A stretch of 7,480 bases of DNA from an uncultured Oscillospiraceae bacterium (GTDB lineage Bacteria; Bacillota; Clostridia; Oscillospirales; Oscillospiraceae). Below, one piece after another: positions 1 through 5,356 of this stretch; the stretch's first letter is position 1; every line of letters starts with the position of its first letter. Under the pieces are notes generated by a model that worked only from the letters and a program-made list of their open reading frames with translations, was not told the origin of the DNA and ran no database searches. A program made the translations under genes and the position numbers. Location: contig CAKTPC010000096.1 of assembly GCA_934590505.1 (NCBI GenBank), positions 1 to 7,480 of the forward strand, in the 5' to 3' direction.

Positions 1-1832
1 GACTTCGACATCTTGACTGCCGTGCGCTGTGCCTGCGCGCCGTACTTCTCGATGAGCGCCTGCTTCTCCTCCTCGGTCGCGGCGTTGCCGACATAGTGCG
101 GGTTCTTGCCGAGGATCATGCCGTGGGAGGTGCGCTTGGCGTAAGGCTCCTTGGTGTGCACGACGCCGATGTCGTACAGGAACTTATGCCAGAAGCGGCT
201 GTAGAGCAGGTGGAGCGTGGTGTGCTCCATGCCGCCGTTGTACCAGTCTACCGGGCCCCAGTATTCCTCCGCGTCCTTGCTGACAAGCTCGTTGTCATTG
301 TGCGGGTCCATATAGCGCAGGAAGTACCAGCTCGACCCTGCCCACTGAGGCATGGTATCGGTCTCGCGCTTTGCGGGGCCGCCGCAGCATGGGCAGGTGG
401 TGTTGACCCAGTCGGTCATCTTGCTCAGCGGGGACTCGCCGTCGTCGGTCGGCTCGTAGGATTCGACCTGCGGCAGCACCAGCGGCAGCTCGCTCTCGGG
501 CAGCGGCACCCAGCCGCACTTCGGGCAGTTGACAAGGGGTATCGGCTCGCCCCAGTAGCGCTGACGGGAGAATACCCAGTCGCGCAGCTTGTAGTTGACC
601 TTCTCCTTGCCCCAGCCGTGCTCGATGGCGTACTCACGCATCGCGGGGATAGCCTCCTTGACGGTCATCCCATTGAGAAATCCGGAGTTTACCATTATCG
701 CGCTGTCGTCCTTTGCGACGAACGCTTCCTTTGTGACGTCGCCGCCGGAGACGACCTCGATGATCGGCAGGCCGAACTTCGTTGCAAAGTCCCAGTCGCG
801 CTGGTCGTGGCCCGGAACGCCCATGACGATACCGGTGCCGTAGCCCATGAGGACGTAGTCGGAGACGAACATCGGAACGGATGCGCCGTTCACGGGGTTG
901 ATAGCGTCGATGCCGTCAAGGCGCACGCCGGTCTTGTCCTTGTTGAGCTCTCCGCGCTCGAAGTCGGACTTGCGGGAAGCGGCCTCCTTATAGGCCTCGA
1001 CCTCGCCCCAGTTTGCTATGCTGTCCTTCCACTTGTCGAGCAGCGGGTGTTCGGGTGAAATGACCATGTAGCTCACGCCGAAGAGCGTGTCGGCGCGGGT
1101 CGTGAAAACGGTGACGTCGTCGCCGACATTGGTCTTGAAAGTGACCTCGGTGCCGGTGGAGCGGCCTATCCAGTTCTTCTGCTGGATCTTGACGCGCTCG
1201 ATGTAGTCCAGATCGTCCAGATCATTTATGAGCCTGTCGGCGTACTTGGTGATGCCGAGCATCCACTGGCTCTTTTCCTTGCGCACGACGGGCGAGCCGC
1301 AGCGCTCGCACACGCCCTCGACGACCTCTTCGTTTGCCAGCACGCACTTGCAGCTCGTGCACCAGTTGACGGGCATCGTGGTCTTGTATGCAAGGCCTTT
1401 CTTGAACATCTGCAGGAATATCCACTGCGTCCACTTGTAGTACTTCGGGTCGGTCGTGTCGACGCAGCGGTCCCAGTCAAAGCCGTAGCCGAGCATCTTG
1501 AGCTGACGGGTGAAGTTCTTGATGTTCTGCTGAGTGATGATCGCCGGGTGGATGTGGTTCTTTATCGCGAAGTTCTCGGTCGGCAGACCGAAAGCGTCAA
1601 AGCCTATCGGGAAAAGGACATTGTAGCCCTCCATTCTCTTTTTTCGCGTGATGATGTCCATCGCCGTAAAGGGGCGCGGATGGCCGACGTGCAGACCGGC
1701 GGCGGAGGGGTACGGGAACTCGATAAGGCCGTAGAACTTAGGCTTGTCGCCGTCGGTCACCGCGGCGTAGGGCTTGCTCTCTTCCCAGCGGTCCTGCCAT
1801 TTTTTCTCTATTGCAGCAAAATCATATCTCAT
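1..1832 (-). CDS. leuS: Leucine--tRNA ligase (LeuS), 3' end missing
   Basis: Class I aminoacyl-tRNA synthetase that charges tRNA-Leu with leucine in the cytoplasm. The visible 610 codons start MRYDFAAIEKKWQDRW and stay open to the window edge. The HIGH motif is HVGH at residues 48-51. A zinc-type cluster has Cys158, Cys161, Cys175 and Cys178. The CP1 editing domain (about 225-410) contains TTRADTLFG at 244-252 (Pro is common where Ala247 stands) and GHDQRD with Asp346, which likely corresponds to the editing aspartate of E. coli LeuRS. LRDWVFSRQRYWGEP follows near 415-430, then CPKC and CPCC pairs. The frame ends at KMSK(S), residues 607-611, split by the window edge. About 31 residues sit between GMILG (571-575) and KMSKS, probably a leucine-specific insertion. 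The anticodon-binding C-terminal part, roughly 200 residues by family length, lies outside. The start is supported by GGGAGAG 10 nt upstream. The gene follows rsfS after a 174-nt leader. Identification is secure. Confidence 0.97.
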   Translation of the reverse strand, partial: MRYDFAAIEKKWQDRWEESKPYAAVTDGDKPKFYGLIEFPYPSAAGLHVGHPRPFTAMDIITRKKRMEGYNVLFPIGFDAFGLPTENFAIKNHIHPAIITQQNIKNFTRQLKMLGYGFDWDRCVDTTDPKYYKWTQWIFLQMFKKGLAYKTTMPVNWCTSCKCVLANEEVVEGVCERCGSPVVRKEKSQWMLGITKYADRLINDLDDLDYIERVKIQQKNWIGRSTGTEVTFKTNVGDDVTVFTTRADTLFGVSYMVISPEHPLLDKWKDSIANWGEVEAYKEAASRKSDFERGELNKDKTGVRLDGIDAINPVNGASVPMFVSDYVLMGYGTGIVMGVPGHDQRDWDFATKFGLPIIEVVSGGDVTKEAFVAKDDSAIMVNSGFLNGMTVKEAIPAMREYAIEHGWGKEKVNYKLRDWVFSRQRYWGEPIPLVNCPKCGWVPLPESELPLVLPQVESYEPTDDGESPLSKMTDWVNTTCPCCGGPAKRETDTMPQWAGSSWYFLRYMDPHNDNELVSKDAEEYWGPVDWYNGGMEHTTLHLLYSRFWHKFLYDIGVVHTKEPYAKRTSHGMILGKNPHYVGNAATEEEKQALIEKYGAQAQRTAVKMSK

Positions 1833-1842
1833 GGTGAATCAA

Positions 1843-1849
1843 CTCTCCC
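1843..1849 (-). promoter_or_regulatory. Ribosome binding site of leuS
   Basis: GGGAGAG on the minus strand lies 10 nt before the ATG at 1832. It is the only purine-rich Shine-Dalgarno-like run close to this start and supports MRYDF as the true N-terminus. Confidence 0.7.
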
Positions 1850-1898
1850 AATTAAAATTTTATCTGAAAACCAATATGTCTGTGCCCGTCTTTTTAAC

Positions 1899-1923
1899 GC
1901 TCCCCTCGTTCTCCGAGCAGAGC
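1899..1923 (-). other. Leader hairpin proximal to leuS
   Basis: On the minus strand GCUCU (1923-1919) pairs with GGAGC (1903-1899), with one U-G pair, and CUCG (1917-1914) pairs with CGAG (1908-1905). A G-G mismatch separates the two stem blocks and the loop is GAGAA. The sequence after it is GUUAAAAAG, so it lacks the U-run of an intrinsic terminator. It competes with the hairpin at 1918-1940. Confidence 0.4.
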
Positions 1924-1940
1924 CCAATGAAATGGGTCTG
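1918..1940 (-). other. Leader hairpin distal to leuS
   Basis: On the minus strand CAGACCCA (1940-1933) pairs with UGGG (1926-1923) and UCUG (1921-1918) around a 6-nt loop, with one bulged C at 1922. Its 3' arm is the 5' arm of the next hairpin, so both cannot be complete in one molecule. Confidence 0.4.
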
Positions 1941-1996
1941 CGAGGAAAAGGAAGAATGAAAGAGCATATACGCCGGGTTTGCAGCAATTTCCGAAT

Positions 1997-2014
1997 GCCC
2001 CTGTAGTCAGGGGC
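1997..2014 (-). other. Perfect 7-bp hairpin over the rsfS stop codon
   Basis: GCCCCTG and CAGGGGC form a perfect inverted repeat of 7 bp with a 4-nt loop, and the rsfS TGA (2009-2007) lies across the 5' arm and loop. On the minus strand it is followed by ATTCGGAAATTG rather than a U-tract, so it is not a canonical intrinsic terminator. It could protect the 3' end of a processed transcript or be a weak pause site; both are inference. Confidence 0.45.
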
Positions 2015-2366
2015 GCGGAAGGCTTGAGGGATCCACCACCTCTGCGTCGCTCCAAAGCCTCTCAAGGTTATAGAACTTGCGCGCCTCGTCCGTGAACACA
2101 TGGACGATAACGCAGCCGAAGTCCATCAGCACCCAAATGTCCGAGCGCAGACCCTCGCGGCGCACCGGCGGCTCGCCTGCCTCCGAAAGCTGCTTGTCCA
2201 CCTCGTCCACCAGCGCCTTTATGTGCGTGGAGGAAGTACCGTTGCAGATCACGAAGTAATCCGCAAGCACCGTCTGCTCCGTAGTCCTGAGCACCTTTAT
2301 GTCTCTTGCTTTCTTGTCCTCCAAAGCTTTTGCGGCTATGGCGGCTATCTGTTCGGCTGTCAGCAT
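2007..2366 (-). CDS. rsfS: Ribosomal silencing factor RsfS (DUF143 family)
   Basis: RsfS binds ribosomal protein uL14 (RplN) on the 50S subunit and blocks joining with the 30S subunit, which lowers translation when nutrients run short. The 119-residue protein has the usual family length. It shows the family pattern: a helical N-terminus (1-20), ADYFVICNGTSSTHIKALVD at 35-54, EGLRSDIWVLMDFGCVIVHV at 71-90, and ARKFYNLERLW at 95-105 followed by SDA. A proline-containing tail of about 10 residues (VVDPSSLPRP) follows. The start overlaps the end of nadD-yqeK by 7 nt (ATGCTGA) and has a strong AAGGAGG 9 nt upstream, so translation is probably coupled. Position directly after nadD/yqeK matches the conserved order in Firmicutes (B. 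subtilis yqeI-nadD-yqeK-yqeL), which strengthens the call. Next downstream is leuS rather than the methyltransferase gene yqeM. Confidence 0.96.
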   Translation of the reverse strand: MLTAEQIAAIAAKALEDKKARDIKVLRTTEQTVLADYFVICNGTSSTHIKALVDEVDKQLSEAGEPPVRREGLRSDIWVLMDFGCVIVHVFTDEARKFYNLERLWSDAEVVDPSSLPRP

Positions 2367-3541
2367 ATTGCGCTTCCTCCTTGTTCTTTTTTATACCATC
2401 GGTACGCATCAACTGTATCTTTATAGGCGTCCTCGCCTCTTGAGCGTATCTCCTCAAGGCTCATCCGAAGCCCAAGCTCCATCGCCCTGTCAAGGTCCTC
2501 GAAGCAGAGCTTCCGCAGCGGCTCCACGCCCTCAAAGTCCCTCGTCGGCTCGGTGAAGTCGGCAAGGTAGATTATCTTTTCCATCAGGCTCATGTCCGGT
2601 TTTCCGGTCGTGTGCCAGCGTATCGCGGAATATATCCCGTCGGGTATCCCGAACTTTTCCCGCGCGAGCGCCGCGCCCGTGCGCGCATGGAGTATCCTCG
2701 GGCTGCGCCTTTCGGCGGCGTCGAGAATAATACCATATTTATCGCACATTATCAACTGTTCTTCGTCACTGAGTTTTTTCGTTATATCGTGCAGTATGCC
2801 CGCCTCGGCTGCTTCGTAGACGTCCGCACCCCAGCGCCGTGCAAGCTTCACCGCCTGCTCCTCGCAGCCTGCGACATGCCTTGCGCGCTTTTCCGTGAGG
2901 TATGGCCGCACCTTTTCCCGCAGCCAGCGCAGCTCGGGCTTTGAGGCGTACCAGCGGTTTTTGATTATGAGCGAGTATACCCCATCGTCCAGAAACTCCG
3001 CGCCCTCGGCCCTCGGCAGCATCGCGCGTATCTCCGCCGAGCTCATCGGCAGCGGCTCATGCTCTATGAGCCTGACTCTCGCTCCGTCCTCGTCCTCAAG
3101 GCTGCGCTTAAACGAAAGTATCTCTCCCCTGTCGTCCGTCTCGCGGGACAAAACCGCCAGCATGCAGTTATCCAGCAGGTATTTATACTCATGCCATTCG
3201 CGGAAGCTCAAAAACATGTCCGTCCCGACGACGAGATAAAGCTCATCCTCCGGGTATTTCTCCCGCAGTATGCCGATCGTATCGGCGGTGTAGCTCTTGC
3301 CCTCGCGCTCCATCTCCATCGGGGAGACCTCCGCGCCGGGTATTCCGGAAAATGCCAGCCTGCACATCTGCAGCCTTGCCGCGGCGTCCGGGCTTCCGGC
3401 TGCCGCCGCCTTGTGCGGGGCGATATTTGTCGGTATTATCATGAACCTGTCCGGTTTCAGCACCTCGTATACCGACTGCGCCGCCGAGACATGCCCCAGA
3501 TGCGGCGGGTTGAAGCTCCCGCCGTAAATGACCGTCGTCAT
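2360..3541 (-). CDS. nadD: NadD-YqeK fusion: nicotinate-nucleotide adenylyltransferase plus HD-domain hydrolase
   Basis: One 393-residue protein carries two enzymes that are separate genes in B. subtilis. The N-terminal part (1-198) is NadD, which makes nicotinate adenine dinucleotide from nicotinate mononucleotide and ATP in NAD synthesis. It has the nucleotidyltransferase motif GGSFNPPHLGH at 7-17, GKSYTADT at 81-88, GTDMF at 106-110 and SSAEIR at 167-172. The C-terminal part (about 202-390) is a YqeK-type HD domain, with probable metal ligands His222, His251-Asp252, His285, His310 and Asp328. YqeK proteins are reported to split Ap4A symmetrically into ADP. The junction is continuous, has little linker, and offers no nearby ATG or ribosome binding site for a separate YqeK. 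The start overlaps the yhbY stop as ATGA, with AAAGGA 9 nt upstream; the stop overlaps rsfS. The fusion occurs elsewhere in Firmicutes as I recall, so it is unusual but probably real. Confidence 0.94.
   Translation of the reverse strand: MTTVIYGGSFNPPHLGHVSAAQSVYEVLKPDRFMIIPTNIAPHKAAAAGSPDAAARLQMCRLAFSGIPGAEVSPMEMEREGKSYTADTIGILREKYPEDELYLVVGTDMFLSFREWHEYKYLLDNCMLAVLSRETDDRGEILSFKRSLEDEDGARVRLIEHEPLPMSSAEIRAMLPRAEGAEFLDDGVYSLIIKNRWYASKPELRWLREKVRPYLTEKRARHVAGCEEQAVKLARRWGADVYEAAEAGILHDITKKLSDEEQLIMCDKYGIILDAAERRSPRILHARTGAALAREKFGIPDGIYSAIRWHTTGKPDMSLMEKIIYLADFTEPTRDFEGVEPLRKLCFEDLDRAMELGLRMSLEEIRSRGEDAYKDTVDAYRWYKKEQGGSAIC
2376..2382 (-). promoter_or_regulatory. Ribosome binding site of rsfS inside nadD-yqeK
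   Basis: AAGGAGG on the minus strand, 9 nt before the ATG at 2366, lies within the last codons of the upstream gene. It fixes the rsfS start and explains how rsfS is translated despite the 7-nt overlap. Confidence 0.75.
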
Positions 3542-3846
3542 TTTTTCTTATCCTTTACCAGCACTATCTTCGGCTCTTTCTCGTTGCGCTTGTAGAGCAC
3601 AAACTTTGTGCCGATGACCTGCACGCCCTCGGCCCTGCACTTCTCGCAGAGCTCGTCGCAGGCCTCGCGCGCCGTGAGCATCGAGTTTTCAAGTACCTTG
3701 CCCTTTACGAGCTCGCGCGCCTTGAGCGCCGCGGACACGGAGTCGACAACGCTCTCCGTTATCCCTCCCTTGCCTATCTGGATTATCGTGTCTATGCTCA
3801 TCGCCATGCCCCTGAGCTGGGCTCTCTGCTTACTTGTTATCGCCAT
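3538..3846 (-). CDS. yhbY: YhbY-family RNA-binding protein (CRM domain)
   Basis: Small CRM-domain protein (YhbY; YqeI in B. subtilis) that associates with pre-50S ribosomal particles and is thought to help large-subunit assembly. The 102-residue length fits a single-domain member. Visible family features are SKQRAQLRGMA at 5-15, the GKGG loop (GxxG type, in IQIGKGGITESV near 22-33) used for RNA contact, ALKARELVKGKV near 40-51, and VQVIGTKFVLYKRN near 75-88. The C-terminus is lysine-rich (KDKKK). The ATG overlaps the last 17 nt of rdgB in another frame and has AGAGG 7 nt upstream; the stop overlaps the nadD start as ATGA. The yhbY-nadD-yqeK-rsfS order is conserved in Firmicutes. The molecular role is known only in outline for the family. 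Confidence 0.95.
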   Translation of the reverse strand: MAITSKQRAQLRGMAMSIDTIIQIGKGGITESVVDSVSAALKARELVKGKVLENSMLTAREACDELCEKCRAEGVQVIGTKFVLYKRNEKEPKIVLVKDKKK

Positions 3847-4432
3847 TGTAATACCTCTTCAGTTCCCCGGCAAAGGCTCTCAGCGCCTTGCCTCTGTGGG
3901 ATATCGCATTCTTTTCATCCGCCGTCAGCTCCGCCATGCCGCAATTTACCGCGTCGGGCTTGAATACCGGGTCGTAGCCGAAGCCGCCGCTGCCTTTCGG
4001 GCCGTGCATGATCTCGCCCTCGCACTCGCCGCGCGCCCTCAGCACCGTGCCGTCGGGCATCGTGCAGCATATGCAGCACACGAAGCGCGCGCTGCGGTCT
4101 TTCTCATCGCCGAGCTTATTCAGCAGGTAGTTGTACCTGTCCGCGTCGGAGGCGTCGTGTCCGGGGCCGTATCTCGCCGAGTATATCCCCGGTTCGCCGT
4201 TCAGCGCGTCTACCACAAGGCCCGAATCGTCCGCGACCGCCGCGCAGCCGAGCGCATCGGTGACGGCCTTGGCCTTGAGATAGGCGTTCTCCTCAAAGGT
4301 CGTGCCCGTCTCCTCAACGTCGAGATGCAGCCCCGCCTCGCTCTGGCTGAAAAGCTCTATGTCCATGCCCTCGACAAGCTGCTTGAATTCACGCAGCTTG
4401 TTCTTGTTGTTGCTTGCAAGTATAAGTCTCAT
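3830..4432 (-). CDS. rdgB: RdgB/HAM1-family non-canonical purine NTP pyrophosphatase
   Basis: Cytoplasmic house-cleaning enzyme that hydrolyses dITP, ITP and XTP to the monophosphate and pyrophosphate, keeping deaminated purines out of DNA and RNA. At 200 residues it matches the family length. Motifs in order: ASNNKNKLREF at 6-16 (nucleotide binding), TFEENAYLKAKA at 45-56, VADDSGLVVDALNGEPGIYS at 66-85 with Asp68 and Asp69 (Asp69 matches the catalytic residue of E. coli RdgB), GSGGFGYDPVF at 147-157, and ELTADEKNAISHRGKAL at 168-184. The start overlaps the ftsY stop by 4 nt (ATGA) and GGAGG lies 10 nt upstream. The 3' end overlaps yhbY by 17 nt. A patch of four cysteines (119, 120, 122, 123) is a small oddity. 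The gene is often named rdgB or xtpA in this phylum. Confidence 0.97.
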   Translation of the reverse strand: MRLILASNNKNKLREFKQLVEGMDIELFSQSEAGLHLDVEETGTTFEENAYLKAKAVTDALGCAAVADDSGLVVDALNGEPGIYSARYGPGHDASDADRYNYLLNKLGDEKDRSARFVCCICCTMPDGTVLRARGECEGEIMHGPKGSGGFGYDPVFKPDAVNCGMAELTADEKNAISHRGKALRAFAGELKRYYNGDNK

Positions 4433-5334
4433 TTGAACAGTGCCTCCACAAAGTTTTTCCCGTCGAAGGGTATGAGGTCGTCCACCTTTTCGCCGACGCC
4501 GACGTACTTGACCGGCAGCTTCAGCTCCTGCGCTATCGCAAAAACTATGCCGCCCTTGGCCGTGCCGTCGAGCTTTGTGAGCACGATGCCCGTGAGCCCC
4601 GCCGTGTCAAGAAACTGCTTTGCCTGTATAAGTCCGTTCTGCCCCGTTGTTGCATCGAGCACCATCAGCGTCTCAACGTCCGCGCCGGGAAGCTCGCGGT
4701 CGATGATGCGGCGCATCTTCGAAAGCTCGTTCATGAGGTTCTGCTTGTTGTGCAGTCTCCCCGCCGTGTCGATTATTATAACGTCCGCGTCTCTTGCCTT
4801 GCCCGCGCATATGCCGTCGTATACTACCGCCGCAGGGTCACTGCCCTCTTCGTGGCGCACTATGTCCGCGCCCGTGCGCTCTGCCCATATGCCTAGCTGC
4901 TCAGCCGCGGCAGCGCGGAAGGTATCGCCCGCGCACAGCAGCACCTTCTTGCCCTCGGCCATCAGCATGGCGGCAAGCTTTCCTATCGTCGTCGTCTTTC
5001 CGACGCCGTTTACACCCACCATCAGTATGACCGACGGCGTGGTCGAGAGCTTCAGGCTGTTGTCGCCCGTTTCGAGGTACTGCATCAGTATCTCCATCAG
5101 GCATTCCTTTGCCTTGTAGCCCTTGGTTATGTTGCGGTCAAAGCACAGCAGGCGCATCTTTTCAATGACCTTGTCGGTCGTCTCCGCGCCGATGTCGGAC
5201 ATGACGAGCAGATCCTCCAGCTCCTCATAAAAATCGTCGCTCTCGAATTTGTAGTTTTTGAAGAGCTCTTCAAGCTCCTCCATATTCGTGCGGGTCTTTG
5301 TGAGTCCCGAAAAAATCTTGTCAAAAAATCCCAT
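4429..5334 (-). CDS. ftsY: Signal recognition particle receptor FtsY
   Basis: SRP GTPase that receives ribosome-SRP complexes at the membrane and hands nascent membrane proteins to the Sec translocon with its partner Ffh. The 301-residue protein has an N domain (about 1-95) and a G domain (about 100-301). Motifs: GVNGVGKTT at 107-115 (P loop, G1), DTFRAAA at 137-143 (G2), DTAGR at 189-193 (G3), TKLDG at 253-257 (G4), and GVGEKVDDLIPF at 279-290 (closing G5 region). The N-terminus MGFFDKIFSGLTKTR is short and amphipathic with a double Phe, like the membrane-targeting helix of Gram-positive FtsY; there is no long acidic A domain. AGGAGG-type ribosome binding sequence lies 7 nt upstream. Distinguished from Ffh by lack of a C-terminal M domain. 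It follows smc by 22 nt, as in many Firmicutes, but ylxM/ffh do not follow. Confidence 0.98.
   Translation of the reverse strand: MGFFDKIFSGLTKTRTNMEELEELFKNYKFESDDFYEELEDLLVMSDIGAETTDKVIEKMRLLCFDRNITKGYKAKECLMEILMQYLETGDNSLKLSTTPSVILMVGVNGVGKTTTIGKLAAMLMAEGKKVLLCAGDTFRAAAAEQLGIWAERTGADIVRHEEGSDPAAVVYDGICAGKARDADVIIIDTAGRLHNKQNLMNELSKMRRIIDRELPGADVETLMVLDATTGQNGLIQAKQFLDTAGLTGIVLTKLDGTAKGGIVFAIAQELKLPVKYVGVGEKVDDLIPFDGKNFVEALFK
4443..4447 (-). promoter_or_regulatory. Ribosome binding site of rdgB inside ftsY
   Basis: GGAGG on the minus strand lies 10 nt before the rdgB ATG at 4432, within the last codons of ftsY. It supports the ATGA overlap start. Confidence 0.65.
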
Positions 5335-5341
5335 GCCTTGA

Positions 5342-5347
5342 CCTCCT
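5342..5347 (-). promoter_or_regulatory. Ribosome binding site of ftsY
   Basis: AGGAGG (minus strand) with 7 nt spacing to the ATG at 5334, located in the 22-nt gap after the smc stop. It is a near-perfect Shine-Dalgarno and the gap holds no room for a promoter or terminator, so smc and ftsY are very likely cotranscribed. Confidence 0.75.
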
Positions 5348-5356
5348 TTATAGTCT

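Larger units (their letters stand above)
1833..2006 (-). promoter_or_regulatory. rsfS-leuS intergenic leader with alternative hairpins
   Basis: This 174-nt leader is the longest noncoding stretch in the window and is visibly more AT-rich near the leuS start. Read on the minus strand it can form a hairpin at 1940-1918 (CAGA-CCCA, 6-nt loop, UGGG, bulged C, UCUG) and another at 1923-1899 (GCUCU and CUCG pairing with CGAG and GGAGC around a GAGAA loop). The two share bases 1918-1923 and so exclude each other. A third option pairs UUUUCCUC (1949-1942) with GAGGGGAG (1907-1900). None is followed by a U-tract, so a simple intrinsic terminator is not supported. I found no T-box consensus (AGGGUGGnACCGCG) although leuS leaders in Firmicutes often carry one. 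A weak -10-like TAAAAT lies at 1862-1857 but without a good -35. A regulatory role is inference from structure and position. Confidence 0.4.

Noticed and set aside
96..1058. A 320-codon plus-strand open frame
   Set aside because: It is antisense to leuS, which shows uninterrupted LeuRS motifs on the minus strand. Its Val/Leu/Ala-rich product has no recognisable domain.
1857..1885. A leuS promoter with -10 TAAAAT at 1862-1857
   Set aside because: The sequence about 17 nt upstream (GCACAG) is unlike a -35 box, and TTGGTT is only 6 nt away, so spacing does not fit a housekeeping promoter.
1548..2006. A 152-codon plus-strand open frame reaching into the leuS leader
   Set aside because: Most of it is antisense to the leuS N-terminus; the part in the leader has no ribosome binding site or family resemblance of its own.
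1899..2014. Rho-independent terminator between rsfS and leuS
   Set aside because: Three hairpins can be drawn, but none has a following U-run on the minus strand. A T-run on the plus strand at 1891-1895 would only matter for plus-strand transcription, for which no gene is seen.
1833..2040. T-box riboswitch upstream of leuS
   Set aside because: Expected for a Firmicute leuS, and GGTGGTGGATCCC near the end of rsfS looks superficially similar, but the AGGGUGGnACCGCG core is absent, that stretch encodes the RsfS tail, and 174 nt is short for a complete T-box leader.
3608..5119. A 503-codon plus-strand open frame
   Set aside because: It lies antisense to yhbY, rdgB and ftsY, all of which have clear family motifs. 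Long antisense frames are expected in GC-rich coding DNA, and its translation shows low-complexity Ser/Pro/Ala stretches with no family resemblance.
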